Part shown: positions 38,625 to 47,489 of the stretch, piece by piece | How positions within the stretch are numbered: position 1 is the first letter of the stretch | How the letters are laid out: each line of letters starts with the position of its first letter | Origin: Providencia rettgeri | Lineage (GTDB): Bacteria; Pseudomonadota; Gammaproteobacteria; Enterobacterales; Enterobacteriaceae | Length of the DNA stretch: 64,000 nt | Direction of reading: 5' to 3' | Assembly: GCF_001874625.1 (NCBI RefSeq) | Contig: NZ_CP017671.1 | Location: 4,340,001 to 4,404,000, forward strand | Notes under the pieces: generated by a model | Seen by the model: the letters and a program-made list of their open reading frames with translations, nothing else | Databases searched by the model: none | What the model was told of the DNA's origin: nothing | Program-made: the position numbers and the translations under genes

Positions 38625-38750
38625 TTACTCTAAATAATTCAAGTTGTAGCTAGGCGGCAAGTAAACGAGGCGCTAGAGGCATACATAAGTATGTGACTAG
38701 TGCGAATAAACACGGCCAACAACGCTACGGCTCGAAGTATGACGAGTAAA
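38625..38750 (+). repeat. Single ERIC element
   Basis: 126 bp with inverted ends (ttactctaaataattcaag / ctcgaagtatgacgagtaaa), AGGCGGCAAG, and central hairpin gcgctag...ctagtgc around GGCATACATAAGTATGTGA. It ends one base from the stop of the DUF1471 gene and so forms its 3' untranslated region. Confidence 0.92.
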
Positions 38751-38751
38751 T

Positions 38752-39003
38752 TTATTTATAGATAGCTGCTGTACCACTCATTGAATTCTCACCGCCAGCA
38801 GAAATGACACGGAATGAGGTCGCACCAGCTTCATCAGCTTTTTTGGCTAATTGTGCGGTAAGGTCATTTACGCTCACAGCACCTGTTACAGATACATAAC
38901 CTGCAGCCGGTTGGCTAGAATGTTGAACTTCATCAGCTGCCATTGAACCAAATGAAACAGCACCTAAAGCTAAAGCAGCAGCGAATAATGTTGATTTTTT
39001 CAT
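38752..39003 (-). CDS. Periplasmic DUF1471 (YhcN/BhsA-like) protein
   Basis: 83 residues with a signal peptide (KKSTLFAAALALGAVSFGSMA) and DUF1471 domain ending TSFRVISAGGENSMSGTAAIYK. Members respond to acid, peroxide or copper and affect biofilm. It is monocistronic, with a 240-bp AT-rich upstream region. Distinct from the copy at 13885. Confidence 0.88.
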   Translation of the reverse strand: MKKSTLFAAALALGAVSFGSMAADEVQHSSQPAAGYVSVTGAVSVNDLTAQLAKKADEAGATSFRVISAGGENSMSGTAAIYK

Positions 39004-39245
39004 GGTATGTTCCTTTTAACAAACTTGATTTTTAGTTGGGATTTTTACTGTCCCTCTGTGATATGGATCATATTATGCGCTTTAACTCAGAATGAAAATT
39101 AGCTAATTTTGCTATAGTTATTCAAATTATTTGAATCAAAACCTAACTTGAGGTTACGGATTTGTGACAGTTTTATATCATTTTTCATTTAAAATTTAAT
39201 ATGTTATAAACATCTTTCTTAACGAATATATTCGTTGTTAACCTA

Positions 39246-39611
39246 TTGTTTTATCTCAACACGCCAGCACAAAATGATAAAAAACACATCAAAAAAAGCG
39301 AAGATCAGCAAAGTAATTGGTATCTTTACTTAGTAAGAGAGAAAAATAATGCCTTGTATTGTGGTATCACGACAGATGTGCAACGCCGTTTTGAACAACA
39401 TAAAGCGGGTACAGGCGCAAAAGCATTGAAAGGGAAAACGCCACTTATATTAGCTTTCTCGTGTTTTGTCGGTTCACGATCAACTGCCTCACAAGTGGAG
39501 TATCAAATTAAGAAGTTGAATAAAAAGGTAAAAGAAAGGCTGGTCATTGACCAGCCTGATAATCTCATTGATTACTTAGCTAACTATAAATTACTGAAGT
39601 GTGAAGAATAA
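39246..39611 (+). CDS. yhbQ: GIY-YIG domain protein YhbQ
   Basis: 121-residue reading, core about 95. The GIY-YIG nuclease motif is [29 protein letters not shown]; then [15 protein letters not shown]. It matches E. coli YhbQ (100 residues). The start is uncertain: there is no in-frame ATG near, and the TTG at 39246 is the only common start codon before the conserved core, without a clear ribosome site. The 3' end overlaps convergent yhbS by 28 bp. Confidence 0.82.
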   Translation: MFYLNTPAQNDKKHIKKSEDQQSNWYLYLVREKNNALYCGITTDVQRRFEQHKAGTGAKALKGKTPLILAFSCFVGSRSTASQVEYQIKKLNKKVKERLVIDQPDNLIDYLANYKLLKCEE

Positions 39612-40087
39612 GTCACTAGGCCTTGATGAGCCCCTATTTCGCCATTTTCGAGCCCACATATCAGGAAATGGGGTTGTTGTTCAGGCCATTGGCAATTCAC
39701 TCCTTGTTTTGAGGCTGGTTCAAAACCAAAACGTGAATAGTAACGCTCATCCCCTAAAACGACGACAGCACCATAACCAAATTCATTCAGGCTATCTAAC
39801 CCTTCATAAACCAATTTTTCACCAACGCCTTGGCCTTGGTGAGCTTTACTAACCGCTAAAGGAGCTAACCCAACCCATTGTACGTCTTCACCATTGACAT
39901 CAACAGGTGTAAAGCCTACATAACCAATGACTTCGCCGTTGTCATTGGTCGCAACAACACCAAGCGTTAATAAGCCGTCTTCTCGCAAGTGCTGAACAAG
40001 GTTAGCTTCCGCTTCTGTTGGAAAAGTTTCACGCAATAGCTTATCAATTCCCATTGCATCGACTGGGATTTCAACTCGAATTAACAT
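39584..40087 (-). CDS. yhbS: GNAT N-acetyltransferase YhbS
   Basis: 167 residues. The acetyl-CoA loop is [17 protein letters not shown] after [24 protein letters not shown] is the conserved end. Same family and place as E. coli YhbS. It overlaps the end of ubiT by 7 bp, so the two are coupled. Confidence 0.9.
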   Translation of the reverse strand: MLIRVEIPVDAMGIDKLLRETFPTEAEANLVQHLREDGLLTLGVVATNDNGEVIGYVGFTPVDVNGEDVQWVGLAPLAVSKAHQGQGVGEKLVYEGLDSLNEFGYGAVVVLGDERYYSRFGFEPASKQGVNCQWPEQQPHFLICGLENGEIGAHQGLVTYSSHFSNL

Positions 40088-40605
40088 GAAGTTAACGCAG
40101 GCGATTTGTGCTCTACGTCCTCGCTATCATGAACCGTTTTAATCACCTCAGCCAATTGCAGTAAAGCAAAACGCAGCGGAGCCGGCATATTTTCCAATTC
40201 AAAAGCATCCATTAAGTTTTTAACGTATAAACCTAATTCGGTGTCCCCTTCAATCACCAAGCGACGTTGGAAAAATAAAGTATCGGGATCTTCTTTACGT
40301 GCTGCTATCAAAATAAGGTCGTTTGCATTACCACTAACGCTGACATCAGCTTGTGCGTTCTGTTTAACGGCTAATTGGCCATCTTGCAAACTGATAAACC
40401 ACACCAATGATAAGTCACGAACTTCAACTTTTAGCCATTTATCCTCGAGAAAATCGAGTTCCCCTTCTTTGACTGACTCACGAAATTGCCAACTTAGTAG
40501 CTGTTCAAGCACATGGCGTTGCACAGCAAATGGGGTCACTTTTAAAGGTAATTTCAAAAATGAAGGACCTTTTGTGATGAGTTGAGAACGAATTTTACCT
40601 AGCAC
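40081..40605 (-). CDS. ubiT: SCP2-domain lipid carrier UbiT
   Basis: 174 residues of the SCP2 sterol-carrier fold (former YhbT): QNAQADVSVSGNANDLILIAARKEDPDTLFFQRRLVIEGDTELGLYVKN. It supports ubiquinone synthesis without oxygen, probably by holding quinone intermediates. Divergent from its partners ubiU-ubiV. Confidence 0.93.
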   Translation of the reverse strand: MLGKIRSQLITKGPSFLKLPLKVTPFAVQRHVLEQLLSWQFRESVKEGELDFLEDKWLKVEVRDLSLVWFISLQDGQLAVKQNAQADVSVSGNANDLILIAARKEDPDTLFFQRRLVIEGDTELGLYVKNLMDAFELENMPAPLRFALLQLAEVIKTVHDSEDVEHKSPALTSC

Positions 40606-41121
40606 AGTACTGACTCCCGTCTTAATTGTCTGCCCGTTTTCGGGTAACTACTCAACAACAGTAGCAGCTCGAATTATTTAGGGTAACATATTGTATATTC
40701 AATTAGTTAAACAAAATATTTGTAGTTAATAACCCCAATTACTGAGATCATCAATACACTATTTAGCTCACGATGAGTTATCTTGCCAAAAAAACACCTT
40801 ATTGGTCTGATCCTATATCAATTTTTGCCCATGTCACCCATATTTATTTTTAACAAAATGGATAGTTTCTATTGGTGGCTTTTACCACAAATCATGATCA
40901 ATAAATAACCAAAAATGACTTAATATCCAGATTTATGAAACGGGTCTCATTTTATTCTTTAGTGCCCTAACTCACAAAAAAGTCACTCACTAATTCAGTC
41001 ACCCACAGCCTTAATTAACGAATACTGATATCCATTAACAATTTCTCTGCTCTAAATCAAAATCTATAACAGTTCCCTTGACTAGAATGTCCGTTGTTAA
41101 ATTTTATACAGGGATAGGCCA
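40606..41121. promoter_or_regulatory. Divergent ubiT / ubiU control region
   Basis: 516 bp without a gene. Near the ubiU side is an FNR-like site CTGCTCTAAATCAA (41047-41060: one good half-site ATCAA) placed 41.5 bp before a start predicted from TAGAAT (41083-41088). A second FNR-like pair at 40808-40822 (CTGAT / ATCAA) has a 5-bp gap and is probably not a site. The remaining 300 bp show nothing recognisable. Confidence 0.45.
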
Positions 41122-42117
41122 ATGGAATTACTCTGCCCAGCAGGGAATTTGCCTGCGTTGAAAGCCGCTGTCGATAACGGCGCAGATGCTGTTTATATTG
41201 GGTTAAAAAACGATACCAATGCGCGCCACTTCGCAGGGCTCAATTTCACTGAAAAAAAGCTGCATGAAGCAGAGCGCTACATTCATAACCATAATCGCAA
41301 ATTGCATATTGCGATTAACACATTTGCACACCCTACCGGTTATGAACGTTGGCAAAACTCCGTCGATCTTGCTGCGGATTTAGGGGCTGATGCGTTAATC
41401 TTAGCCGATATCGCGATGTTAGAGTATGCAGCAAACAAGTACCCGCATATCGAAAGACACGTATCGGTTCAGGCTTCAGCCACCAATACAGAAGCGATCC
41501 GCTTCTATCAGCGAAACTTTCAAGTACATCGTGTTGTCCTTCCACGCGTTTTATCTATTCATCAAGTAAAACAACTCGCTAGAAATAGCCCTGTGCCGCT
41601 TGAAGTGTTTGCTTTTGGTAGTTTATGCATCATGGCTGAAGGCCGTTGTTATTTATCTTCCTACTTAACGGGCGAATCACCAAACACCGTAGGCGCTTGC
41701 TCACCAGCTCGTTTTGTTCGTTGGCAGCAAACAGAAAATGGTATGGAGTCTCGCCTGAATGACGTCTTAATCGACCGCTACCAAGAACATGAAAATGCAG
41801 GCTACCCTACTTTGTGTAAGGGGCGTTACCTTGTCGATGGTCAAAAATACCACGTCCTAGAAGAACCAACTAGCCTCAACACGATTGAACTGTTACCAGA
41901 ACTCATGGCCGCTAGTATTGCTTCAGTTAAGATTGAAGGCCGCCAGCGCAGCCCTGCTTATGTCACGGAGGTAACACGGATTTGGCGCCAAGCGATTGAC
42001 CGTTACAAAGCCAACCCTGATAACTTCACCACCGACCCTAAATGGCTAAAAGTATTAGGTGGGCTTTCAGAAGGCAGCCAGACGACTTTGGGTGCTTATC
42101 ATCGCAAGTGGCAGTAA
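41122..42117 (+). CDS. ubiU: Oxygen-independent ubiquinone hydroxylation protein UbiU (U32 family)
   Basis: 331 residues. U32 peptidase-like TIM barrel with an iron-sulfur cluster: Cys ligands are seen in SLCIMAEGRCYLSS, VGACSPARF and YPTLCKGRYL. N-terminus MELLCPAGNLPALKAAVDNGADAVYIG. With UbiV it hydroxylates the quinone ring using prephenate rather than O2. Ribosome site AGGGA. Confidence 0.95.
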   Translation: MELLCPAGNLPALKAAVDNGADAVYIGLKNDTNARHFAGLNFTEKKLHEAERYIHNHNRKLHIAINTFAHPTGYERWQNSVDLAADLGADALILADIAMLEYAANKYPHIERHVSVQASATNTEAIRFYQRNFQVHRVVLPRVLSIHQVKQLARNSPVPLEVFAFGSLCIMAEGRCYLSSYLTGESPNTVGACSPARFVRWQQTENGMESRLNDVLIDRYQEHENAGYPTLCKGRYLVDGQKYHVLEEPTSLNTIELLPELMAASIASVKIEGRQRSPAYVTEVTRIWRQAIDRYKANPDNFTTDPKWLKVLGGLSEGSQTTLGAYHRKWQ

Positions 42118-42134
42118 TTGAAAAGGTAAATATT

Positions 42135-43010
42135 ATGCAGTACTCATTAGGATCGGTTCTTTATTACTGGCCAAAACACACATTAAGTGAATTTTATCAG
42201 TGCGCAATCGAAAGTGAAGCCGATATTATCTACCTTGGAGAAACGGTTTGCAGTAAGCGCCGAGAAATGAAACCCAATGATTGGATAGAGCTCGCCCAAC
42301 AACTGGCCAAGAGCGGCAAACAAATTGTTCTGAGTACCCTTGCCCTTCTTCAAGCCCCTTCCGAACTTAAAGAAATCAGCAAGTTAGTTGATAATGGTGA
42401 GTTTCTCGTTGAAGCCCATGATTTTGGTGTGGTCAACATGTTAGTCGAAAAAAACCTTCCTTTTGTCGCTGGGCACGGGTTAAATTGCTATAACGCACAA
42501 ACTTTAAATATTTTATTACGCCAAGGTATGACGCGCTGGTGTATGCCTGTAGAGCTATCTCGTGATTGGCTAATTAATTTGCTCAATCAATGTGATGATA
42601 TTGGTATCCACGGTAAATTTGAGGTGGAAGTGATGAGCTACGGTCATTTACCTCTGGCCTACTCTGCCCGCTGTTTTACGGCTCGTTCAGAAAATCGGCA
42701 AAAAGACGAATGTGAGACTTGCTGTATTAACTACCCCCAAGGGCGCAAGGTTCTTTCTCAAGAACAGCAGCAAGTATTTACCTTAAATGGTATTCAAACA
42801 CTCAGTGGCGCTTGCTATAACCTCGGCAATGACCTGTATTCAATGCATGACCTTGTGGATATTGTGCGCATTTCACCTGAAGGCATTGAGACCCTTGAGG
42901 TAATCAAGCAGTTTAAAGCCAATGAAAATGGGGAGATCCCGTTGAATATTATCAACCAAAATTGCAATGGTTACTGGCGACAAATTGCAGGGTTGTCGAT
43001 GGTGCCTTAA
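42135..43010 (+). CDS. ubiV: Oxygen-independent ubiquinone hydroxylation protein UbiV (U32 family)
   Basis: 291 residues from ATG 42135 (E. coli 292); a longer reading from 42042 overlaps ubiU and is rejected. Cluster Cys are in ETVCSKRREM, ARCFTARSE and DECETCCINYP. It forms the heterodimer with UbiU. 17 bp after ubiU, one operon. Confidence 0.95.
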   Translation: MQYSLGSVLYYWPKHTLSEFYQCAIESEADIIYLGETVCSKRREMKPNDWIELAQQLAKSGKQIVLSTLALLQAPSELKEISKLVDNGEFLVEAHDFGVVNMLVEKNLPFVAGHGLNCYNAQTLNILLRQGMTRWCMPVELSRDWLINLLNQCDDIGIHGKFEVEVMSYGHLPLAYSARCFTARSENRQKDECETCCINYPQGRKVLSQEQQQVFTLNGIQTLSGACYNLGNDLYSMHDLVDIVRISPEGIETLEVIKQFKANENGEIPLNIINQNCNGYWRQIAGLSMVP

Positions 43011-43034
43011 GCCTATTACCCACCTCATAACCGC

Positions 43035-43092
43035 CTATCCTCAGTGTAATGCAAATGCATTGCACAATGCATTTGCATTACACTGAGGATAG
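43035..43092. repeat. Perfect 28-bp-arm inverted repeat
   Basis: Arms 43035-43062 and 43065-43092 are exact reverse complements with only CA between. They contain nested ATGCAAATGCATTG repeats. There is no T-run, so it is not a plain terminator. It lies between ubiV and the prlF start, 25 bp before the ATG at 43118; a role as an operator or cruciform of the toxin-antitoxin pair is possible. Confidence 0.9.
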
Positions 43093-43117
43093 ACTGGAAA
43101 TTTTTGAAGTAAATAAA

Positions 43118-43448
43118 ATGATTGATATAAACCCAAGCACTGTTTCTTTACGTGCAAAATCCCGCCTTACCGAACGCAGTCAAACAACTATCCCTGCGGC
43201 CATACATGATGCTTTACACTTACAACCTAGTGAAATAATTGAATATTCGCTATTAGCAGATGGTAATGTCATTATTTCTAGGCAAACAAACGCCCATGAG
43301 GACCCTATAGTTTCTCAATTTCCTAGAAAAAGATATGAAAGAAAATCCACGATACATTTATCCTGTGCCTGTAGCATTATGGAATAAGATCAATGAGCTT
43401 ACTGCGGATATCGACATTGATTTAGATGCACCACTTACTGATAGTTAA
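43118..43448 (+). pseudogene. prlF: PrlF-type antitoxin, frameshifted
   Basis: From ATG 43118 the AbrB-type DNA-binding part is intact (AKSRLTERSQTTIPAAIHDALHLQPSE). After SQF at 43321 the frame is lost; moving one base restores LEKDMKENPRYIYPVPVALWNKINELTADIDI to TAA 43448, which resembles the PrlF C-terminus (acidic, DIDID). One extra base in TTTCC explains it. As written, the protein keeps DNA binding but ends in 21 unrelated residues. Partner of the yhaV toxin next door. Confidence 0.75.
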
Positions 43449-43465
43449 TCATGGAGTCACAGGGA

Positions 43466-43956
43466 ATGTTAGAAATTAACGGATGGAAAATTTTTTTCAC
43501 TCATGTTTCTTAGAACAGTTAGTTGCATTAGTCAGTACAGTACAAACCTTAAAAAAATCTGCCCCAATAGGCTATAAAAAGAAAGCTCCCACAAAATTAC
43601 TCGCTACAATTAATAAAGTGATAACAGAACGAATTGCAGTCAACCCACTTGACCCAATTTTTTACCAAGGTAATACCTTAGGAACGAAACACAAACATTG
43701 GTTTCGGGCTAAATTTTTACAGCAGTTCCGTTTATTCTTTCGTTGCAGTGAAAAAGATAAAATCATCATTATTAGTTGGGTAAATGATTTCAGTACATTA
43801 CGTTCATATAGTTCCAAAAATGATGCCTATCAAGTATTTGCCTCAATGCTAAGCCCTCCTGATGACTGGGAAACCTTAAGCCAAGAAGCAAAAATGGCAA
43901 CAAAAGCCGTTGTTCCTAACTCAGCCATAGGTTTCCTACTCAAAAATAACGATTAA
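43466..43956 (+). pseudogene. yhaV: YhaV-type mRNA-interferase toxin, N-terminal frameshift
   Basis: The family start MLEINGWKIFF begins at ATG 43466 (ribosome site AGGGA) but stops soon after a seven-T run (43491-43497). The rest, HSCFLEQLVALVSTVQTLKK to the end, is in the -1 frame. An internal ATG at 43483 opens 157 residues, so a toxin with a slightly altered start could still be made. RelE-like core: ATKLLATINKVITERIAVNPLDPIFYQGNTLG, FRLFFRCSEKDKIIIISWVND. It overlaps the convergent permease gene by 4 bp. Confidence 0.75.
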
Positions 43957-45107
43957 TGCCGATGCCTACGCCAACGGTTAAACATATAGCTAATATGGCG
44001 TAACTCTCCATCTCTTAGCATGCCAATAAACACACCAATAACCGTATAAATTACACCAAGTGTTAGCATCATAACGATATCCATCAACACCTCACTAAAC
44101 GGCAATCCCATTTGGTTAAGGCCTGCCATGGCGTTTGTGGCCCATGTTGATGGCAATGCTGAAGCAATCATACGTACCCAATCTGGCATCGCTTGTAATG
44201 GCCAAATAGTGCCTGACATATAAAACACTGGCGTAGTGATAAACGCTAACGTTAAATAGATCATTTCAACACTGCGCAAGCATTCTGTTACCAACTTGCC
44301 TAGGCCAATAACCGCTAATAGGAACGGGAAGGTAAATATCCAAATTAAGTACAGCGGTGCTTCTTGCCGGAAGCCCAATACCCATGGCCAAAGTGCAAAA
44401 AAGACCGTAGATAAAAACAACCAAATGGGTATTAACGCAGATAATGCTCCCAAATAAACGGCTAAAGGCGGTTTACCTTTCGGTGTTGAACGGATCGCAA
44501 TACTGACGCGCACACAAGCGATCAACAAGGAGTGCTGTAACAACATCACCAATAAACCTGGGAAAACAATGGCCGCAAAGCTGACTCCCGGGTTATACAA
44601 CGGCTCAGTTTCACTGCGGACTGGGGTAATGATAACTTTGGCTTGTTCTTTGCTATAACCTGCTTTTGTTAGTAATTGCGTATTATAAGCGTTTAAAAGA
44701 GTTTGATATGCTTTTGAAAGCTCTTGTTGAATTTGGCCGCTAGCGAGGCGGTTAGTCGCATCACCATAGACAGGGACAGTAATGCTTTTACCACTTAGTA
44801 AATGCTGCTGAAAATCAGTTGGAATGATAATTATCGCAAATAATTTTCTAGCAATCATATCCTGACGAGCCTGCGCAAGGTTATCATAACCATGCAATTG
44901 TACTTTTGGCGTCGCGTCTAAATCACGGATTAGTTCGCGGCTAGCAGTGCTATGGTCCATATCGATCACGGCAACAGGCAAATCCCATAAAACAGGTTTT
45001 GCATAGACCAAACTCATCACGCACAATGAGACTAAAAGTAGTAGCCACATCGGCTTTTCTAACATACCCAGTAGCACTTTACGGAAAGTCGCAAAATAGA
45101 CCGCCAT
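43953..45107 (-). CDS. ABC-2 type exporter permease (second)
   Basis: 384 residues, YhhJ/YbhR-like. One N-terminal helix, a large extracytoplasmic domain (30-180), then five helices with the ABC-2 signature region FYMSGTIWPLQAMPDWVRMIASALPSTW. Its start overlaps the stop of the first permease. Last gene of hlyD-permease-permease. Confidence 0.9.
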   Translation of the reverse strand: MAVYFATFRKVLLGMLEKPMWLLLLVSLCVMSLVYAKPVLWDLPVAVIDMDHSTASRELIRDLDATPKVQLHGYDNLAQARQDMIARKLFAIIIIPTDFQQHLLSGKSITVPVYGDATNRLASGQIQQELSKAYQTLLNAYNTQLLTKAGYSKEQAKVIITPVRSETEPLYNPGVSFAAIVFPGLLVMLLQHSLLIACVRVSIAIRSTPKGKPPLAVYLGALSALIPIWLFLSTVFFALWPWVLGFRQEAPLYLIWIFTFPFLLAVIGLGKLVTECLRSVEMIYLTLAFITTPVFYMSGTIWPLQAMPDWVRMIASALPSTWATNAMAGLNQMGLPFSEVLMDIVMMLTLGVIYTVIGVFIGMLRDGELRHISYMFNRWRRHRH

Positions 45108-46252
45108 TAAACTTCCCCTCCTTGAGTTGCAAGCCGCTTAACCAAGCGTTTACGAACTAAAAAGGCAATTACGACAGGGTAAATTAATAAAAACAAACAA
45201 ACTTCTACAATTCGACCAAACGAAATTTCCCGTAAGAAAATATCGAACATTGCATTAAGTGTATGCGTAAGGGGTTCAATATTAGAAATAATTCGCGCGG
45301 GTAAAATCATCGATAATTCAGGCACAGCCATTCCTGAGAACGCTAAAGCGATACTCACTAGCATCCCTATTAAGCTATAAGCCATAATAGCACTAGAGGT
45401 AAAGCTAAATAGTAATACCCCAATACTTTGTGCCGCTATCACATAAAAGAAGCCTACCACCAGCATATACAATGGGTTACCCACCACTTTAGCATCAAAA
45501 ATGGTCACGAGTGCAGCAAGTTCAATTGCCAACAATGTCGTGAAAAATAACGTATACGGGGCCATCTTCCCTAATAGGGCAGTAGCGAAAGGTTTAACGC
45601 TTTGTAAAGTGCTCCCTCGCGACATAGTATAAATAGTCGCAGTGACGACAAACAGCTGTAACATATGAATAGTCGCAGCAAACTGCTGGTAATAAATATA
45701 ACTACCACTCGGATTGAACAAGCTGTCATAAGAAAGTGTCACTTGCGCCAACGGCGGTAGTGCTTTTCCCATCGACCTCGCCAGTTCTTGGCGATACTTT
45801 GCATTTAGCTCCGCAACTAAGCCGCTAAAGTCTTGAATTGCATAACTTCCCGATGCGTAAAATAAAGCGTTGTAGTACATACGCAGTTCAGGTTGGCGCC
45901 CTCTTAACACATCCTCTTCAAAATCATGGGGGATGTACAGTAATGCATAATCTTTTGAGCTGCCTAATCTTTTTAAGGATGTATTCAGATTGTCATCGAT
46001 AGTTTTTACATCTGCGTGAGGGCCTGAATTCAAGTCGCGAATAATTTGCCGAGATACTGGACTATGGTTGTCATCTACCACTGACACAGGCAAATCCATC
46101 AGCGTTCCTTCTGAAAAGTTAGAACTCACCAACGTAAACAACATCAATGGAAACAACCAGCTCAACCAGTGAAAAACAGGGCTACGGATAGCCATTTTAG
46201 TTTCACGGCTAAAAGCATGCTCGAAGCCTTGCCAAGCGAACTTTAATTTCAT
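45107..46252 (-). CDS. ABC-2 type exporter permease (first)
   Basis: 381 residues, same topology as its partner: N-terminal helix, extracytoplasmic domain (GTLMDLPVSVVDDNHSPVSRQIIRDL), then C-terminal helices (YSLIGMLVSIALAFSGMAVPELSMILPARI). The two permeases are paralogues (shared PVxVxDxDHS...SRxxIRDL). They would form a heterodimer. Confidence 0.9.
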   Translation of the reverse strand: MKLKFAWQGFEHAFSRETKMAIRSPVFHWLSWLFPLMLFTLVSSNFSEGTLMDLPVSVVDDNHSPVSRQIIRDLNSGPHADVKTIDDNLNTSLKRLGSSKDYALLYIPHDFEEDVLRGRQPELRMYYNALFYASGSYAIQDFSGLVAELNAKYRQELARSMGKALPPLAQVTLSYDSLFNPSGSYIYYQQFAATIHMLQLFVVTATIYTMSRGSTLQSVKPFATALLGKMAPYTLFFTTLLAIELAALVTIFDAKVVGNPLYMLVVGFFYVIAAQSIGVLLFSFTSSAIMAYSLIGMLVSIALAFSGMAVPELSMILPARIISNIEPLTHTLNAMFDIFLREISFGRIVEVCLFLLIYPVVIAFLVRKRLVKRLATQGGEV

Positions 46253-46263
46253 GGCAACACCTT

Positions 46264-47235
46264 TTACTTATCCCAGTGCCATAGCACACTCATACCGGGC
46301 CGCAACCCATCAATTGGCTCTAATGGATATAAACGAATTTCAAACGTTTTTAAATCAAAGTCACCAGTTGCACGGGTTGCACGCTTTGTTGCGTAATCAC
46401 CTTTTGGTGCAATATAACGAACCTCAGCCTCAATCACCTTATTGCCTAATGCGGGCACATCAAGTTGAACTTTATCGCCTTTTTTCACATTGACTAAAAT
46501 ATCTTCTCTCAAGTTATAAATGAAATAAGCCTGAGGTAAGCGAATTAATGAAATTAACGGGCTGCCTGCATTGAATAGTTCACCTATTTCTGCTGGGATA
46601 GGGCCGACTTCACCATCAACAGGCGCTCTGACTTGTAGGTCATCAACCTGTACTTGTAGCTCTGTAAGTTTTTGTTCTGCTTGATTCAGAGCTGCTTCGT
46701 ATTGTTTTCGTAACTCAACACGATCCCCATTCTGCCCCTCTTCTAACCGAGCTTTTGCACCTTGTACTTGAGAATATGCAACATCTTTAGCTTTACGGGC
46801 ATTATCAAGTTCATTTGCTGAAACATACCCTTTGCTTTTTAAATTACTCAAACGCGCATATTCGCGAGAAGCATTTTGATATTGTGAGTTTGCTTGCGCT
46901 AATGTGGCTTTAAGGTCCCGAATAGTCTCTGCTCGGGTCCCGTTAATCGATTGTTCGAGCTGAGCTTTTGCTTGGTCCCTTGCCGCTTTTGAGGCTTCGT
47001 ATTGCGCTTGCAACTCAGGGCTTTCTAATGTTAATAAAAGCTGCCCTTGTTTGACATCGTCCCCACGCTCGACATGGCGTTCAACCACTCGCCCCTTCGC
47101 TTTTGAGGTGACAATAACTTCAGGTGCATCCACTTCTCCCTGCAACAATAAATATTGATTATGGGAATGAAAAAGTGCAGCTGCTGCTATTAAAATGAGC
47201 ATCAGCAAAATCAGTACTATTGTTCTTTTTTTCAT
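46264..47235 (-). CDS. HlyD/EmrA-type membrane-fusion protein of the ABC-2 exporter
   Basis: 323 residues: one N-terminal helix (IVLILLMLILIAAAALF), lipoyl half (VTSKAKGRVVERHVERGDDVKQGQLLLTLES), a long coiled coil (70-190), and lipoyl half 2 (VRAPVDGEVGPI). Similar to YbhG/YhiI. First gene of the operon. The usual ATPase (YbhF or RbbA type) is absent. Confidence 0.92.
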   Translation of the reverse strand: MKKRTIVLILLMLILIAAAALFHSHNQYLLLQGEVDAPEVIVTSKAKGRVVERHVERGDDVKQGQLLLTLESPELQAQYEASKAARDQAKAQLEQSINGTRAETIRDLKATLAQANSQYQNASREYARLSNLKSKGYVSANELDNARKAKDVAYSQVQGAKARLEEGQNGDRVELRKQYEAALNQAEQKLTELQVQVDDLQVRAPVDGEVGPIPAEIGELFNAGSPLISLIRLPQAYFIYNLREDILVNVKKGDKVQLDVPALGNKVIEAEVRYIAPKGDYATKRATRATGDFDLKTFEIRLYPLEPIDGLRPGMSVLWHWDK

Positions 47236-47489
47236 TATTTATGTGAACCTTAAATAATAACGGGGGAAACTATCATCCCTAGAGTATGACAAGAAAATTA
47301 AATACAGCGTTAATAAATTCGTGCGCAAGATCACGAAAAGGTAGGGCATTGTCTAATATTGAATCGATTTTTTTCTTATGTCAAATAATGATGAATGTCC
47401 TTTACTCAAATGTCGATTACTTAACCAATGACTTACGGTATAATCACTCGCCAAATAAAGACTAAAAATAGACGCTAAAGTGAATAACT

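Noticed and set aside
40808-40822. FNR site CTGAT / ATCAA in the ubiT-ubiU gap.
   Set aside because: The half-sites are separated by 5 bp instead of 4, and the site is about 300 bp from either gene.
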